The notes under the pieces were generated by a model. That model ran no database searches. It saw only the letters and a program-made list of their open reading frames with translations, and was not told where the DNA came from. Source: Sphingobium soli (GTDB taxonomy: Bacteria > Pseudomonadota > Alphaproteobacteria > Sphingomonadales > Sphingomonadaceae). From it: 64,000 bases of DNA. The stretch is taken from positions 1 through 64,000 of the forward strand of contig NZ_JAJGNP010000011.1 in NCBI RefSeq assembly GCF_020782245.1, given 5' to 3'. Positions 17,149-25,903 of this stretch are shown piece after piece. The position numbers and the translations under genes were made by a program. How positions within the stretch are numbered: the first letter of the stretch is position 1; every line of letters begins with the position of its first letter.

Positions 17149-18158
17149 AGCGGAGGCTTTTCACGCGCATGGCGCCGCTCGCGCTGGCCCTCGCCGCCGG
17201 TAGCGCCTCGGCGCCCGCCGACGCCTCCAAATGCGAGGCAGGGACAATCTTCAATCCCATCACCAAGGTCCGCTGGAACTGCATCTTCCCGATCACGATC
17301 GGCGGCGTGCGGGTGGGCAGTTTCGACAAACTCGACAAGGAGCTTGATGCCCAGTCTGCGTCCAAGCCGCTCTGCGCCTGCCGCAAGGGCGCAACCTTCT
17401 GGTTCGGTGTGAAGGTGAGCTTCTGGTCGCCCAACCGGATGATCGACGTCGTGACTGAGCCCGGATGCATGATGGCGCTGGGCGCCGATCTCTTGCCGAC
17501 CGGCGGCGGGCTGCAAGGCAGCCAGTCTGGAATCGCGGACGGCACCAACAGCCAGAAGATGTTCGCGCAGATGCATTATTATATCTCGCCGGTCTGGAAG
17601 ATGCTCGACATGTTCACCGACCTGCCCTGCATCGAGGATGACGGGTTCGACGTCGCCATGATCACCGAAGTGCTGCCGACCTGGCAGTCGGGGACACTGG
17701 GCGCGATCATTCAGCCTGAGGGCATTCTCTTCGGCAATCCCGCTGCAGGCCTAGCCTGCATGGCCGACAGCGCCGCAGCGGCTGCCGGCAAGGTCATCGA
17801 TCCGCTTTTCTGGTGCATGGGGAGTTGGGGCGCCACCTATCCGGTCGCCGGCGACATTCATTTTGGCGACAGCGTCGAAGCCTGGGCAGGGCTTGCCGCG
17901 CGCGGCACCTTCATGATGGGCCGCCTTGGTGCGCTTACCATCAGTTCCGCCGACGGCTGCTCGTTCAAGGCCCAGCCGATCTGGACCAAGAGCCGCTACA
18001 AGCTCCAGATCATGGAGCCGGTCAAGGGCGGCAAATGCGTCAATATCGGCCGACCGGGCGCGCTCTGGTCCTCGGCCAAACATGCGCCGGGCAAGGACAA
18101 TGCTCAGTTCATGTCGTTTGAAAAGGTAGTCTGCTGCGCGGTGGTATCAACCCCATGA
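17145..18158 (+). CDS. traU: TraU, periplasmic transfer protein
   Basis: A 337-residue exported, Cys-rich protein (about 12 cysteines in the mature part) with the TraU signature FNPITKVRWNCIFPITIGG near the start, then the CACRKGATFWFGVKVSFWSP segment and a C-terminal NAQFMSFEKVVCC. The many Cys explain the presence of a DsbC-type isomerase in the operon. It is separated from traN by an unusual hairpin-rich gap. Confidence 0.92.
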   Translation: MKRRLFTRMAPLALALAAGSASAPADASKCEAGTIFNPITKVRWNCIFPITIGGVRVGSFDKLDKELDAQSASKPLCACRKGATFWFGVKVSFWSPNRMIDVVTEPGCMMALGADLLPTGGGLQGSQSGIADGTNSQKMFAQMHYYISPVWKMLDMFTDLPCIEDDGFDVAMITEVLPTWQSGTLGAIIQPEGILFGNPAAGLACMADSAAAAAGKVIDPLFWCMGSWGATYPVAGDIHFGDSVEAWAGLAARGTFMMGRLGALTISSADGCSFKAQPIWTKSRYKLQIMEPVKGGKCVNIGRPGALWSSAKHAPGKDNAQFMSFEKVVCCAVVSTP

Positions 18159-18528
18159 GCAGCAGAGCCCTTCCCCCGATCCCGTCAGCGATTCCCGACT
18201 TTCGAAGGTCTGCCCGCCAAGGCCACGATGGGCCGTTCGATCGCTGCGCGGGCGGAGCGGCGTTGGCGCCATCCGACGCCGCTCCAACACCCCATTCTTC
18301 CCATGCGGCTTTGGAAACGCATGGGAAGAAGGTCAGCACGGCCAGATGTACCCCCGGCGAGCGAGGATACCCCCCTCTGCCTGAATCCTCGCCCGCTTTG
18401 GCCGTGCTGACCATCATCAACGAAAGGGCTGCCTTCCAATGCCTCTCGGCACCATCCGATATTGCCGGATCGTGCCCCTTGTTCCGGCTCCGCGCCATGG
18501 GACGCTCGCGGACTAGGGAGAAAGAGGC
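18159..18528 (+). other. structured intercistronic region with three adjacent perfect hairpins
   Basis: This is the only large gap inside the tightly overlapping part of the tra operon. Stem 1: GGAGCGGCGT 18254-18263 with 18276-18285. Stem 2: TTCTTCCCATGCG 18295-18307 with 18318-18330, 13 perfect bp and a 10-base loop. Stem 3: GGTCAGCACGGCCA 18331-18344 with 18399-18412, 14 perfect bp, holding a nested 11-of-12 stem (18357-18368 with 18385-18396). Stem 3 begins directly after stem 2. A 125-codon frame over it (18155-18532) has no recognisable product and is probably not a gene. It may be an RNA processing, attenuation or stability element, or a decayed insertion. Confidence 0.7.
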
Positions 18529-20460
18529 ATGAGGACACGCCTCCAGACCAGCCTAGCGATGCTGTCAGCACTGCTCGCGCAATCAGCCTTCGCTCAGGAC
18601 ATGGACGCACGGGCGCGGGCGGCGGCTGCCGCGTCGCGCGCCAAGTCCAGCGACAGCGACGCGATTGGTCAAAATTACCTAACGCCGGGCCTCGCCAACC
18701 AGCCGGTCAACACGGTCGACAACAGCCGCAGCTTTACGCCCAACCTTGCCTGCCAGAAAAGCGCGACCATGCTCGAGATGCTGGTCCAGCCCGGCAGCAC
18801 CGGCGACATCACGCACTTCACCATTTCCCGCGACAAGGATCTGGACGGCGCCTTTGACACCACGCTGACCCTCCCGGTCCCGGTTTCGGGGATCTGCGCC
18901 AATGGCGTGATTTCCTGTTCCCCCGGAAGCTGGAACCAGTGCCAGAGTTTCAAATGGGATGTCGGCGGCACGGGTGACCTGAAGCTCACGCAGGTCGACC
19001 TAGCCGACCTCTCCGGTTGCTATTGCGTCAACGCAAGCTGCGGCGCCAACCTTGCTTCGGGCAATCTACCGTCCATCCTAAAGGATCTGGGCGGGGGCGT
19101 CATCGGTGCGCTGACAACCGCAGACCCCCGGATCGCGGTGGCGCAGGCCAGTATCGATGGCCCGGTCATCCGCTACACCGGCGCGCAGACCACGGCTTGT
19201 ACTGCCTCACCAAGTGTCTCAGCGACTGCCTATCGCTCCAACCCGACCGCGATCAACGGCGATGCCTATGCAGCCACGCAGACGAGCTCGGTCTTCACTG
19301 CGCTGGCGGCATCGCCAGCCGGCAATGGCAAGGCGGAGGAAACGCGCTCCTGTACAATCGAACGCGAGATCAACGTCAAGGAATGGGGCTTTGGTGATAT
19401 CGTCTCCGCCAGCGGGTCGATCACATCGACCAGCAGTTGCGGAACCGGATGCCTGCGCTTCCACATCCGGGGTGCAGGGAGCTGTGGCAGCAACCCGCCC
19501 GTCTATACCGTTACCTTCAATCCGCTCATGCCGAACCGGATCGTCTCGGCGCGCATCATCGAAATGGGCGCAGACGATTGGGTCCAGGGACGGATCAATG
19601 GTCAGGTTGTGGGGTACGCCGGCAAGCGCCCGTGGACCGGCGATGGGCTGCCGTCCGGCGACTGCCGAATCAGCGATGATCCCCGGTATAATCGCACGCC
19701 CATCGATTTCACCGACAGGCTCAAGTCCGGCGCGACATCTGTCAGCGCGCGGGTGCGCGGCGGGGGTGGCGGCAATTGGGGTTATGTCACAGTAGAGATC
19801 CAAGTCGACACCACCTGCGAGGTCAGCGAGCGACTGGTTGACCTCTGTGCCGGCTACGCGAGTGACCCTGCCTGCCACCTGTCCCAGGAAGATGTCGACG
19901 GCGTAGAAACTGTCCGCAATGGCGTCGTCACGGGGATCAAACCCCTGCCCCTCACCCGCCTGTTCGGCAGGGGCAGTTGCACCTTCCAATATAGCCGCGA
20001 CTTCTTTTTGCGGACCCGCCGCTACGCCTGCATCGTCGACACATCAGGAACAGCGCAACCTGATCTCAGCCGTGCCGCCTATATCATCGATCACTCGACC
20101 GAGACGATGCTCGCCGATCAGACGCGGGCCAGCGACGGCTCCCTCGTCCAGTTGACCCGCGCCTTCGCGCTACCCGACCTCCCCGCCGTTGCGGCATGCG
20201 AATCCATCTGCAAGACCCGCGCGCCCAGCGCCAATGATGGCGTCGCTCCGGCAGGAACCGTGGCGGAGAAGCAGAATGTGCCCGTCGGCTGGGACAGCTT
20301 CTATCATGTCTGTTCAAGCGACAATGTCTGTCCGCTGGGCGCGGGCGAAGAGATCGTCTCACCCTGCGGCTGCCTTAATGACTTCCCCGAAGCGGTGGTG
20401 ATGATGCAGACGGTCCGGCTCGCTGGCTCGGACCTTGCCTGCACGGCGGTGGCTCGATGA
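18529..20460 (+). CDS. traN: TraN, mating-pair stabilisation protein (large part)
   Basis: A 643-residue exported protein (signal peptide ending AFA) rich in cysteines (over 30) and with extended beta-type sequence, matching the TraN family in size and position. GGGAGAAAGAGG lies just before ATG 18529. TraN sits in the outer membrane and contacts receptors on the recipient cell. The Cys-rich C-terminal block usual in TraN is less obvious here and appears in the next gene, so the TraN role may be split over two proteins. Confidence 0.8.
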   Translation: MRTRLQTSLAMLSALLAQSAFAQDMDARARAAAAASRAKSSDSDAIGQNYLTPGLANQPVNTVDNSRSFTPNLACQKSATMLEMLVQPGSTGDITHFTISRDKDLDGAFDTTLTLPVPVSGICANGVISCSPGSWNQCQSFKWDVGGTGDLKLTQVDLADLSGCYCVNASCGANLASGNLPSILKDLGGGVIGALTTADPRIAVAQASIDGPVIRYTGAQTTACTASPSVSATAYRSNPTAINGDAYAATQTSSVFTALAASPAGNGKAEETRSCTIEREINVKEWGFGDIVSASGSITSTSSCGTGCLRFHIRGAGSCGSNPPVYTVTFNPLMPNRIVSARIIEMGADDWVQGRINGQVVGYAGKRPWTGDGLPSGDCRISDDPRYNRTPIDFTDRLKSGATSVSARVRGGGGGNWGYVTVEIQVDTTCEVSERLVDLCAGYASDPACHLSQEDVDGVETVRNGVVTGIKPLPLTRLFGRGSCTFQYSRDFFLRTRRYACIVDTSGTAQPDLSRAAYIIDHSTETMLADQTRASDGSLVQLTRAFALPDLPAVAACESICKTRAPSANDGVAPAGTVAEKQNVPVGWDSFYHVCSSDNVCPLGAGEEIVSPCGCLNDFPEAVVMMQTVRLAGSDLACTAVAR

Positions 20461-21554
20461 TCCACTGGCTCTCATCCTTCGTCTTGCTCGCCTGTGCGCT
20501 GATGCCGCTTGGCATTGCCATGAGCCCGTCCGCCCACGCAGCGCAGATTTGCGCGGCGGACCTCAACGGCAATGGCGATGCCGCCGATGAGGGGGAGATG
20601 GCGCAGTGCCTGGCAACCGCGGACGGTGGCACGCTCTGCCCGATTGGCCAGGTCGACTGCGTGACCGACGCGCAGGGCGGCTACGCCTGTCCGCTTGGAG
20701 CCGCTTTTGCCTGCTACACACCGACGACTGGGGGCGTGCCGGCCTGCTCGCCCAATAGCTGTATCGATACCGCTGCCACGCCGATCGATAATGAGGAAGT
20801 CGTCGATGATCCAGGCGCACCCAATGACGGGCCGGTCGATGCCGACGGCAATTGTCTTGGCACCATCGAGATATTCGGCGGGCGGGCGCTGCGTTGCCGG
20901 CCACCCGGCGCCAGCGTCACCTTCCAGAATTGCTGCAAGGACAAGGGCAAGATCGTGAAGGACGGGATGGGCGGCTCGCTCACCTCGATCACCACCAAGA
21001 TCGCGATCGCCAAGGGCGTCTTCACGGGCGTGAAAGCGGCCTATACCGCCTTCAAGGCCGGAGCGACAGCGGGCGAAGCAGCCTCGGCGGGCGCCCATGC
21101 GATCATCGTCGGCATCGATCCCACCTCGATCGCGATCAGCCTGGCCATCAACTATATGATCGAGGTGCTGCTCCAGGGCTGCGACCAACAGGATATGGAG
21201 ACCGGCATGCTGCGCGGCTCGGGCATGTGCCATGAGGTCGGCACCTATTGCTCATCCAGTATCCTTGGCATCTGCATCCAGAAGGCGCGCGGTCACTGCT
21301 GCTTCAACACCAGGCTCGGCCGCATCATCCAGGAGCAGGGCCGCCCCCAGCTGGCGGCCTTCAACAGCCTTGGCTGGGGTACGCCCGAACATCCCTATTG
21401 CCGCGGCTTTTCCGCCGAAGAGTTCCAGGCGCTCGATTTCAGCCGAATGGACCTCTCCGAATATTATTCGGACATCGAAGCCCGCGCCCAATCCGACATT
21501 CAGATCGACATGAAGGAGAAGATCGATGCGACGCTCAGCATCATCCACCCCTGA
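20457..21554 (+). CDS. TraN-type Cys-rich outer protein (C-terminal domain)
   Basis: A 365-residue exported protein whose C-terminal third has the TraN C-terminal signature: GMCHEVGTYCSSSILGICIQ, followed by ARGHCCFNTRLGRIIQEQG and CRGFSAEEFQALDFSRMDLSEY. The first half is Cys-rich (CAADLNGNGDAADEGEMAQC, a calcium-loop-like stretch). Coupled to the preceding gene by ATGA. Together the two may do what one TraN does in F. The 3' end overlaps trbC by 29 bases. Confidence 0.8.
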   Translation: MIHWLSSFVLLACALMPLGIAMSPSAHAAQICAADLNGNGDAADEGEMAQCLATADGGTLCPIGQVDCVTDAQGGYACPLGAAFACYTPTTGGVPACSPNSCIDTAATPIDNEEVVDDPGAPNDGPVDADGNCLGTIEIFGGRALRCRPPGASVTFQNCCKDKGKIVKDGMGGSLTSITTKIAIAKGVFTGVKAAYTAFKAGATAGEAASAGAHAIIVGIDPTSIAISLAINYMIEVLLQGCDQQDMETGMLRGSGMCHEVGTYCSSSILGICIQKARGHCCFNTRLGRIIQEQGRPQLAAFNSLGWGTPEHPYCRGFSAEEFQALDFSRMDLSEYYSDIEARAQSDIQIDMKEKIDATLSIIHP

Positions 21555-22362
21555 ACGGCTGCTGTGCGCCGGTGCCGTAGCCGCGCTCTGTGCCGCCAGC
21601 CCTGCGCTGGCGGCACAGAGCGGCCCGAGCACCAGCGACAGCCAACTGCTGGCATCGGACCGCCCCACAATTTCTGGTCCAACCGGCATTCCCGAACCAT
21701 CGCAGCCCATGCGCCGCCGCGCGTTCGAAGCGATGCGGCAAAAGGGCCGCTTTTCACAAATCGAGGCGCGGGCGCGGGAGGACCGGGAGAACGCCAGGCT
21801 GCGCATGGCGGCCGAGCATGACGCCATGCAAGCCCGCCTTTACGAAGCCCTCGGCCTCGCCGCGCCGATTGATACCAAAAAGTCAAAGGACGGGCACGCG
21901 GCGCCTTCGGCAAAGAACTGGGTGCCGATGCTGTTCGCCTCTTCATCCATGCCGCTTCAGACCCTGCGCAACTACGCCGCGCAGCTCGAAACAGTGGGCG
22001 GGGTCATCGCTTTTCGCGGCGTCCCTGGGGGCCTGACCAAAATCGGCCCAATGGCGAAACTGACAGCGCAGATCCTTCGCGTCGATCCGGGCTGCGAAGG
22101 CCCGGCCTGCACGATGCGCAATGTCCAGATCGTCGTCGACCCGATCCTCTTCCGCCAGCACGGCGTAGCCCAAGTTCCCGCATTCGCCATGGTGCCGGGC
22201 GATCCCACCCTTCCCTATTGCGAGCGCGACGAGGAGGTTGCGCCCCGCGCCAGCCATCTCGTCTTTGGCGACGCGGCCCTTTCAGGACTGATGGACGAAT
22301 ATGCCCGCCTCGGCGGCAAGGAGGAGGTCCGCGATGCTGCGTCTCGCCTGTCTCGCCGCTAG
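21526..22362 (+). CDS. trbC: TrbC, F-type pilus assembly protein
   Basis: A 278-residue exported protein (signal peptide about 1-30) with a helical charged middle and the TrbC domain from about 125: PMLFASSSMPLQTLRNYAAQ, GGVIAFRGVPGG and a thioredoxin-like VAQVPAFAMVPGD. TrbC works with TraW in the periplasm in pilus assembly. It overlaps both neighbours by 29 bases. In F, trbC precedes traN; here it follows. Confidence 0.88.
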   Translation: MRRSASSTPERLLCAGAVAALCAASPALAAQSGPSTSDSQLLASDRPTISGPTGIPEPSQPMRRRAFEAMRQKGRFSQIEARAREDRENARLRMAAEHDAMQARLYEALGLAAPIDTKKSKDGHAAPSAKNWVPMLFASSSMPLQTLRNYAAQLETVGGVIAFRGVPGGLTKIGPMAKLTAQILRVDPGCEGPACTMRNVQIVVDPILFRQHGVAQVPAFAMVPGDPTLPYCERDEEVAPRASHLVFGDAALSGLMDEYARLGGKEEVRDAASRLSRR

Positions 22363-22933
22363 ACGGCTCTGGCCTGCTCTCAAGGTCCTGCCCATCCAGG
22401 CGGCCCGCGCGCTGGGCGGAGCGGTCGGGAACCAGCCTGCCGACAACAGGCGACTGACCCTGAACCTCGCGGTCATCCTGCCGATCGCAACGCTTACCTG
22501 GCTCGGCCTGCCGGGCGTAACGCTCGTCATGAGTCCGTCGATCGACGCCTGGGCCGTGCGACGTGCACCTGGAACGATCCGCAAGAGCGATCTCGTCGAG
22601 TTCATGCTCTCCCATCCCATCGCAGGCCCGAAGCCGGTGAGCGTTACCAAGCGGGCGCTGTGCCTCCCCGGCGAGCGCCTCCGCGAAATCGAGCGGCTTT
22701 CGGTCGACGGCCGGGAAGGCACCCGTGGCTGGTATTATTGTGGCCGCACCTTCCTCGGCGCTAGCCGCCCCTTCGGCCGCGACGGCCGCCCCCTTCCGCA
22801 TCTGCGCTGGGGCGATCGGCCGATCCCTTCGGGCTATATCTATGTCGGTTCCGACCACGCCGGAGGGTTTGACAGCCGCTATTTCGGGCCGGTCAGGCTC
22901 GATCGCCTCACCCGTATGGAGCGCATCCTGTGA
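22334..22933 (+). CDS. S26 family signal peptidase (TraF of RP4 type)
   Basis: A 199-residue membrane serine protease. An N-terminal helix (LNLAVILPIATLTWLGL) is followed by the serine box VMSPSIDAWAV, the lysine box VTKRALCLPGE and the C-terminal motif SGYIYVGSDHAGGFDSRYFGPV, as in signal peptidase I and the RP4 TraF pilin-cyclising protease. ATG 22334 has GGAGG upstream. It likely matures the operon's pilin or other Tra exports. F itself lacks such a gene, so this is a mixed arrangement. Confidence 0.85.
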   Translation: MLRLACLAARRLWPALKVLPIQAARALGGAVGNQPADNRRLTLNLAVILPIATLTWLGLPGVTLVMSPSIDAWAVRRAPGTIRKSDLVEFMLSHPIAGPKPVSVTKRALCLPGERLREIERLSVDGREGTRGWYYCGRTFLGASRPFGRDGRPLPHLRWGDRPIPSGYIYVGSDHAGGFDSRYFGPVRLDRLTRMERIL

Positions 22934-23778
22934 AGCGCGCGCTCGTTCTGCTGGCCGTGGCTGGCCTGCTGCTCCCAACGGCAGCCGTTGCGGCGGACAC
23001 GATCCGGCAAGGCTACTGGTGGTATCGCCCGAAGGCCGATCCCGCCGAGACGCCGCCCGATGATGTGCCGCCAGCGCCCGTCATTCCGCCTATGGCCGAA
23101 CTCGCCCGATGGAGTCCGCCACGGATCGCCAAGCTGATCGCCGACCAGCGCGACTATGCAGCAACCGTCCTTACCGTCGAGGCGGTGTCCGATTTTTGGC
23201 GTTTGGAGGATTTTGCGCGCCGCAAGGCGCGGGCTTTTGCCGGCGTCACCCAGTTGGCGATGCTCGCCCATCCGGAGCTCAACGCCAAATCCGCCAATCC
23301 CATGATCGGCGACGCCCGCGATGCACTCAGCGCACAGAAGGATGCGGTGCGCCGCTCCTATCTCCGCTCGCGCGGCCCGGAATTCGCGCTCGTCATGTTC
23401 TCGCGCACTTCCTGCGGCTATTGCCGGGTGCAATGGCCGATCATTCAGCGCTTCCAGGAGGAAACAGGCTGGCAGATCATCCGCGAGGATCTCGACCGGC
23501 GACCGGAACTCGGCGCCCGCTTTGGCGTCGAGGTGACGCCGACCACCATGGTCATCCGCCGCAATTCCGCGCAGCGCATGGTCATCGCCAATGGGGTCGA
23601 AGCTTTCCCGACGCTCATCCAGACTGCCTATCAGGCGGTAAAATTGCTCTCGGGCGACATCAGGCCCGAACAGTTCCTCACGGGCGCCGGCGAAGAGAAT
23701 GGCTTCTTCGACGCGCTGGCCAATGGCCCGGTCGCGGCTGCTGATCCGATGGCAAATCCAGGCGGGAGCCGCCCGTGA
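22930..23778 (+). CDS. traF: TraF, thioredoxin-like periplasmic assembly protein (F type)
   Basis: A 282-residue exported protein with the TraF/TrbB domain: a start DTIRQGYWWYRP, a helical middle, and a thioredoxin fold with redox motif SCGYC (about residues 159-163), FGVEVTPTTMVI and a C-terminal helix. F TraF often lacks the redox Cys; here both are present, so it may be an active thiol protein. GTG 22930 overlaps the previous stop codon. Confidence 0.88.
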   Translation: MKRALVLLAVAGLLLPTAAVAADTIRQGYWWYRPKADPAETPPDDVPPAPVIPPMAELARWSPPRIAKLIADQRDYAATVLTVEAVSDFWRLEDFARRKARAFAGVTQLAMLAHPELNAKSANPMIGDARDALSAQKDAVRRSYLRSRGPEFALVMFSRTSCGYCRVQWPIIQRFQEETGWQIIREDLDRRPELGARFGVEVTPTTMVIRRNSAQRMVIANGVEAFPTLIQTAYQAVKLLSGDIRPEQFLTGAGEENGFFDALANGPVAAADPMANPGGSRP

Positions 23779-24377
23779 GAGTCCGTCCCCTCGGAACATG
23801 GATAGCGCTCCTGGGTTCGTTGCCGCTCTCGGTCCACGCTCAGCTGGACCGGGCGAAGCCTGACCGGGTTCAAGCCGCCCGCGCCGCTATCCATCCGGTG
23901 TCCAGCGCCCGCGAAATGCAGGGCTGGCTCGCCCGTGTTCCTCGAACCGTTGATTATCCGCCGGATTTCGAAGCAGCGTTGCAAGGCCAGGGTGCCGCGT
24001 TCGTCATCGAGATGAGCACCGCGCCAGGCTGTCTGCCATGCGGCGATCTCTGGTCGAAACTTCACGCGCTCAAAGTCCGATATGGTCTGACGGTCCGGCC
24101 GCTCGGCAGGGACCAGGCGATGCTCCGCTCAGGACGGCTCGGTCTCCCCTGGATCGGCCATCCCGTCGCCTGGCTTCGACCCGTGTCCGATGAGACCCGC
24201 ACCCTGCCGATCGCGATCGGAACGGATCACGCGGCCAATCTCGCGCGCAACATTTATCTCGGGATCAAGATGCAGACCGGCGTGCGGGCGGCGGTCGGCG
24301 TACGCGCGATGGCAAAGTTCACCGGTATCGTCAGCGCTCCGGCGCCCTCTCAAACAATCAGCAAAGTGAAGGACTGA
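23775..24377 (+). CDS. thioredoxin-like conjugal transfer protein with CLPC motif
   Basis: A 200-residue exported protein with a signal peptide ending VHA and a thioredoxin-like core with the redox-type motif GCLPC (about residues 90-94). GTG 23775 overlaps the traF stop. It is the third thioredoxin-fold protein of the operon after DsbC and TraF. No precise family recognised; position corresponds loosely to trbB of F. Confidence 0.65.
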   Translation: MRVRPLGTWIALLGSLPLSVHAQLDRAKPDRVQAARAAIHPVSSAREMQGWLARVPRTVDYPPDFEAALQGQGAAFVIEMSTAPGCLPCGDLWSKLHALKVRYGLTVRPLGRDQAMLRSGRLGLPWIGHPVAWLRPVSDETRTLPIAIGTDHAANLARNIYLGIKMQTGVRAAVGVRAMAKFTGIVSAPAPSQTISKVKD

Positions 24378-24430
24378 GCAATGGCGGGCTCTGACCTTCA
24401 CTCCACTTCCCCAAACCCCTGGAGTCCGCC

Positions 24431-25891
24431 ATGGCCGATCGCTGCACCCCTGCCCGTTTGCATCTGACATTCCGTGCGCGACCCGGTCGCTGGACCGCGC
24501 TGCTTGCCACGCTCCTCGCGAGTTGCGGCACCATGGCGCCTGCCCACGCCCAAAGCTGGGCGGAACATTGGTTCGACAATGTGACCTATACCAGCCCCGG
24601 CAGCTTCGAGGACCAGACGCGCGGCTATGTGACGGCCGGCGGCATGTCGGGCCGGATCGATGTCCATAGCGACTATCTGATGAGTCTCACCATGCCCAAG
24701 GTGAAGGCAGGCTGCGGCGGCATCGACATGTTCCTCGGAGGCATGTCCTTCCTCGATCCCGACTATCTCGTCCAGAAGTTGGAAAGCATCCTTCAGGCCG
24801 CGCCCGCTGTCGCCTTCCAATATCTGCTCGAGACGCTCGACGAGAAGATGGGGAACATCATCTCGAAGATGGAGGCGGCCACCAATTTTCTCAATTCCAT
24901 CCAGGTCAACGACTGCCGTCTTGCCAACCGGATGGTCCAGATCGCCAAGGGCGATGATAATATGTCGGGCATCATCGAGGAGATGACCGGCTACAAGTCG
25001 GTAAAGGAAGGCTACGCCAAAAGCTATCAGCAGAGCCGCGAGAAGATCCAGGCAAACGGGAACAGCCCGACCGAGGATTTGAAGGACGCGCTCGCCAACT
25101 GCCCGGCCGAAGTCACCGACATCTTCCGCACCGGGTCGCTGCTCTCGCATGCCGCTGCCCGCGTAGGCGCCGCCGATTGGGCGAGCGTCATGCGCGCGCG
25201 CGTGGGCGACGTCTATATGCGCTGGGACGCGACCGACAAAGTTCCTCTCTTCTCGGCCATCCCCGCCTGCGCCGGACAGGACACCGAATCTTCGGAGGAT
25301 TTTCTGAGCGGTCGGGTCATGCGCCGCGCCCTCAACATGCCCGCGACCGCCGCCGACTGCACGCAGGACGGAGCCAAGGGCGCGCTGGCCCTCACCCGCG
25401 AGCGCATGACCTCGATCGCCGAGAAGATCAGGACGCGCGCCGCTCTGACAGCCGAGGAGCGGCAGTTCGTCGCCAATGTGAGGACCCTTCCCGTCTATCG
25501 AATGCTCGAATGGGGCGTGCGCCAAGACGTGGTCGACTCGGTTATCGGCGATACCGACGAACTGGTCGCGCTGACGCTTGCCTATCAGATGCTGAACGAC
25601 CTTACCCGCAGCATCGATTTTGCGATCTCCAATGCCGAACGCGGCACCAGCGCGGCAGGCGCCGCCGATGGGACGAGCGCCAACATCTGCCAGACCCGGA
25701 TCCTTACAAAGGGCATCGAGCAACTGCGCGACCTGCGCGAAGAGGTGCTCCGCCAGCGCGCGCAAATGCGCCAATCCTATATGGCGGCGCTTTCCCAGGC
25801 GAACCTTTCGACGGGCTATGCCGGCCTCATCCGCCAGCGCGACCGGGACGCGCGTGACGCCGCCGGCACCGCCGCCAGCCGCAACCGCTGA
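24431..25891 (+). CDS. traH: TraH, pilus assembly protein
   Basis: A 486-residue exported protein with the TraH pattern: FDNVTYTSPGSFEDQTRGYV near the N-terminus, MPKVKAGCGGIDMFLGGMSFL, coiled-coil prone helices and the C-terminal GTSAAG-linker then helical tail. GGAG lies upstream of ATG 24431. TraH forms an outer-membrane complex with TraF and TraU in the F system. Confidence 0.92.
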   Translation: MADRCTPARLHLTFRARPGRWTALLATLLASCGTMAPAHAQSWAEHWFDNVTYTSPGSFEDQTRGYVTAGGMSGRIDVHSDYLMSLTMPKVKAGCGGIDMFLGGMSFLDPDYLVQKLESILQAAPAVAFQYLLETLDEKMGNIISKMEAATNFLNSIQVNDCRLANRMVQIAKGDDNMSGIIEEMTGYKSVKEGYAKSYQQSREKIQANGNSPTEDLKDALANCPAEVTDIFRTGSLLSHAAARVGAADWASVMRARVGDVYMRWDATDKVPLFSAIPACAGQDTESSEDFLSGRVMRRALNMPATAADCTQDGAKGALALTRERMTSIAEKIRTRAALTAEERQFVANVRTLPVYRMLEWGVRQDVVDSVIGDTDELVALTLAYQMLNDLTRSIDFAISNAERGTSAAGAADGTSANICQTRILTKGIEQLRDLREEVLRQRAQMRQSYMAALSQANLSTGYAGLIRQRDRDARDAAGTAASRNR

Positions 25892-25903
25892 AGGATCGAT
25901 ACC

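Noticed and set aside
18155..18532. 125-codon frame between traU and traN
   Set aside because: Although its ATG overlaps the traU stop, it is read through three perfect hairpins and has no protein-like features; treated as structured non-coding DNA.
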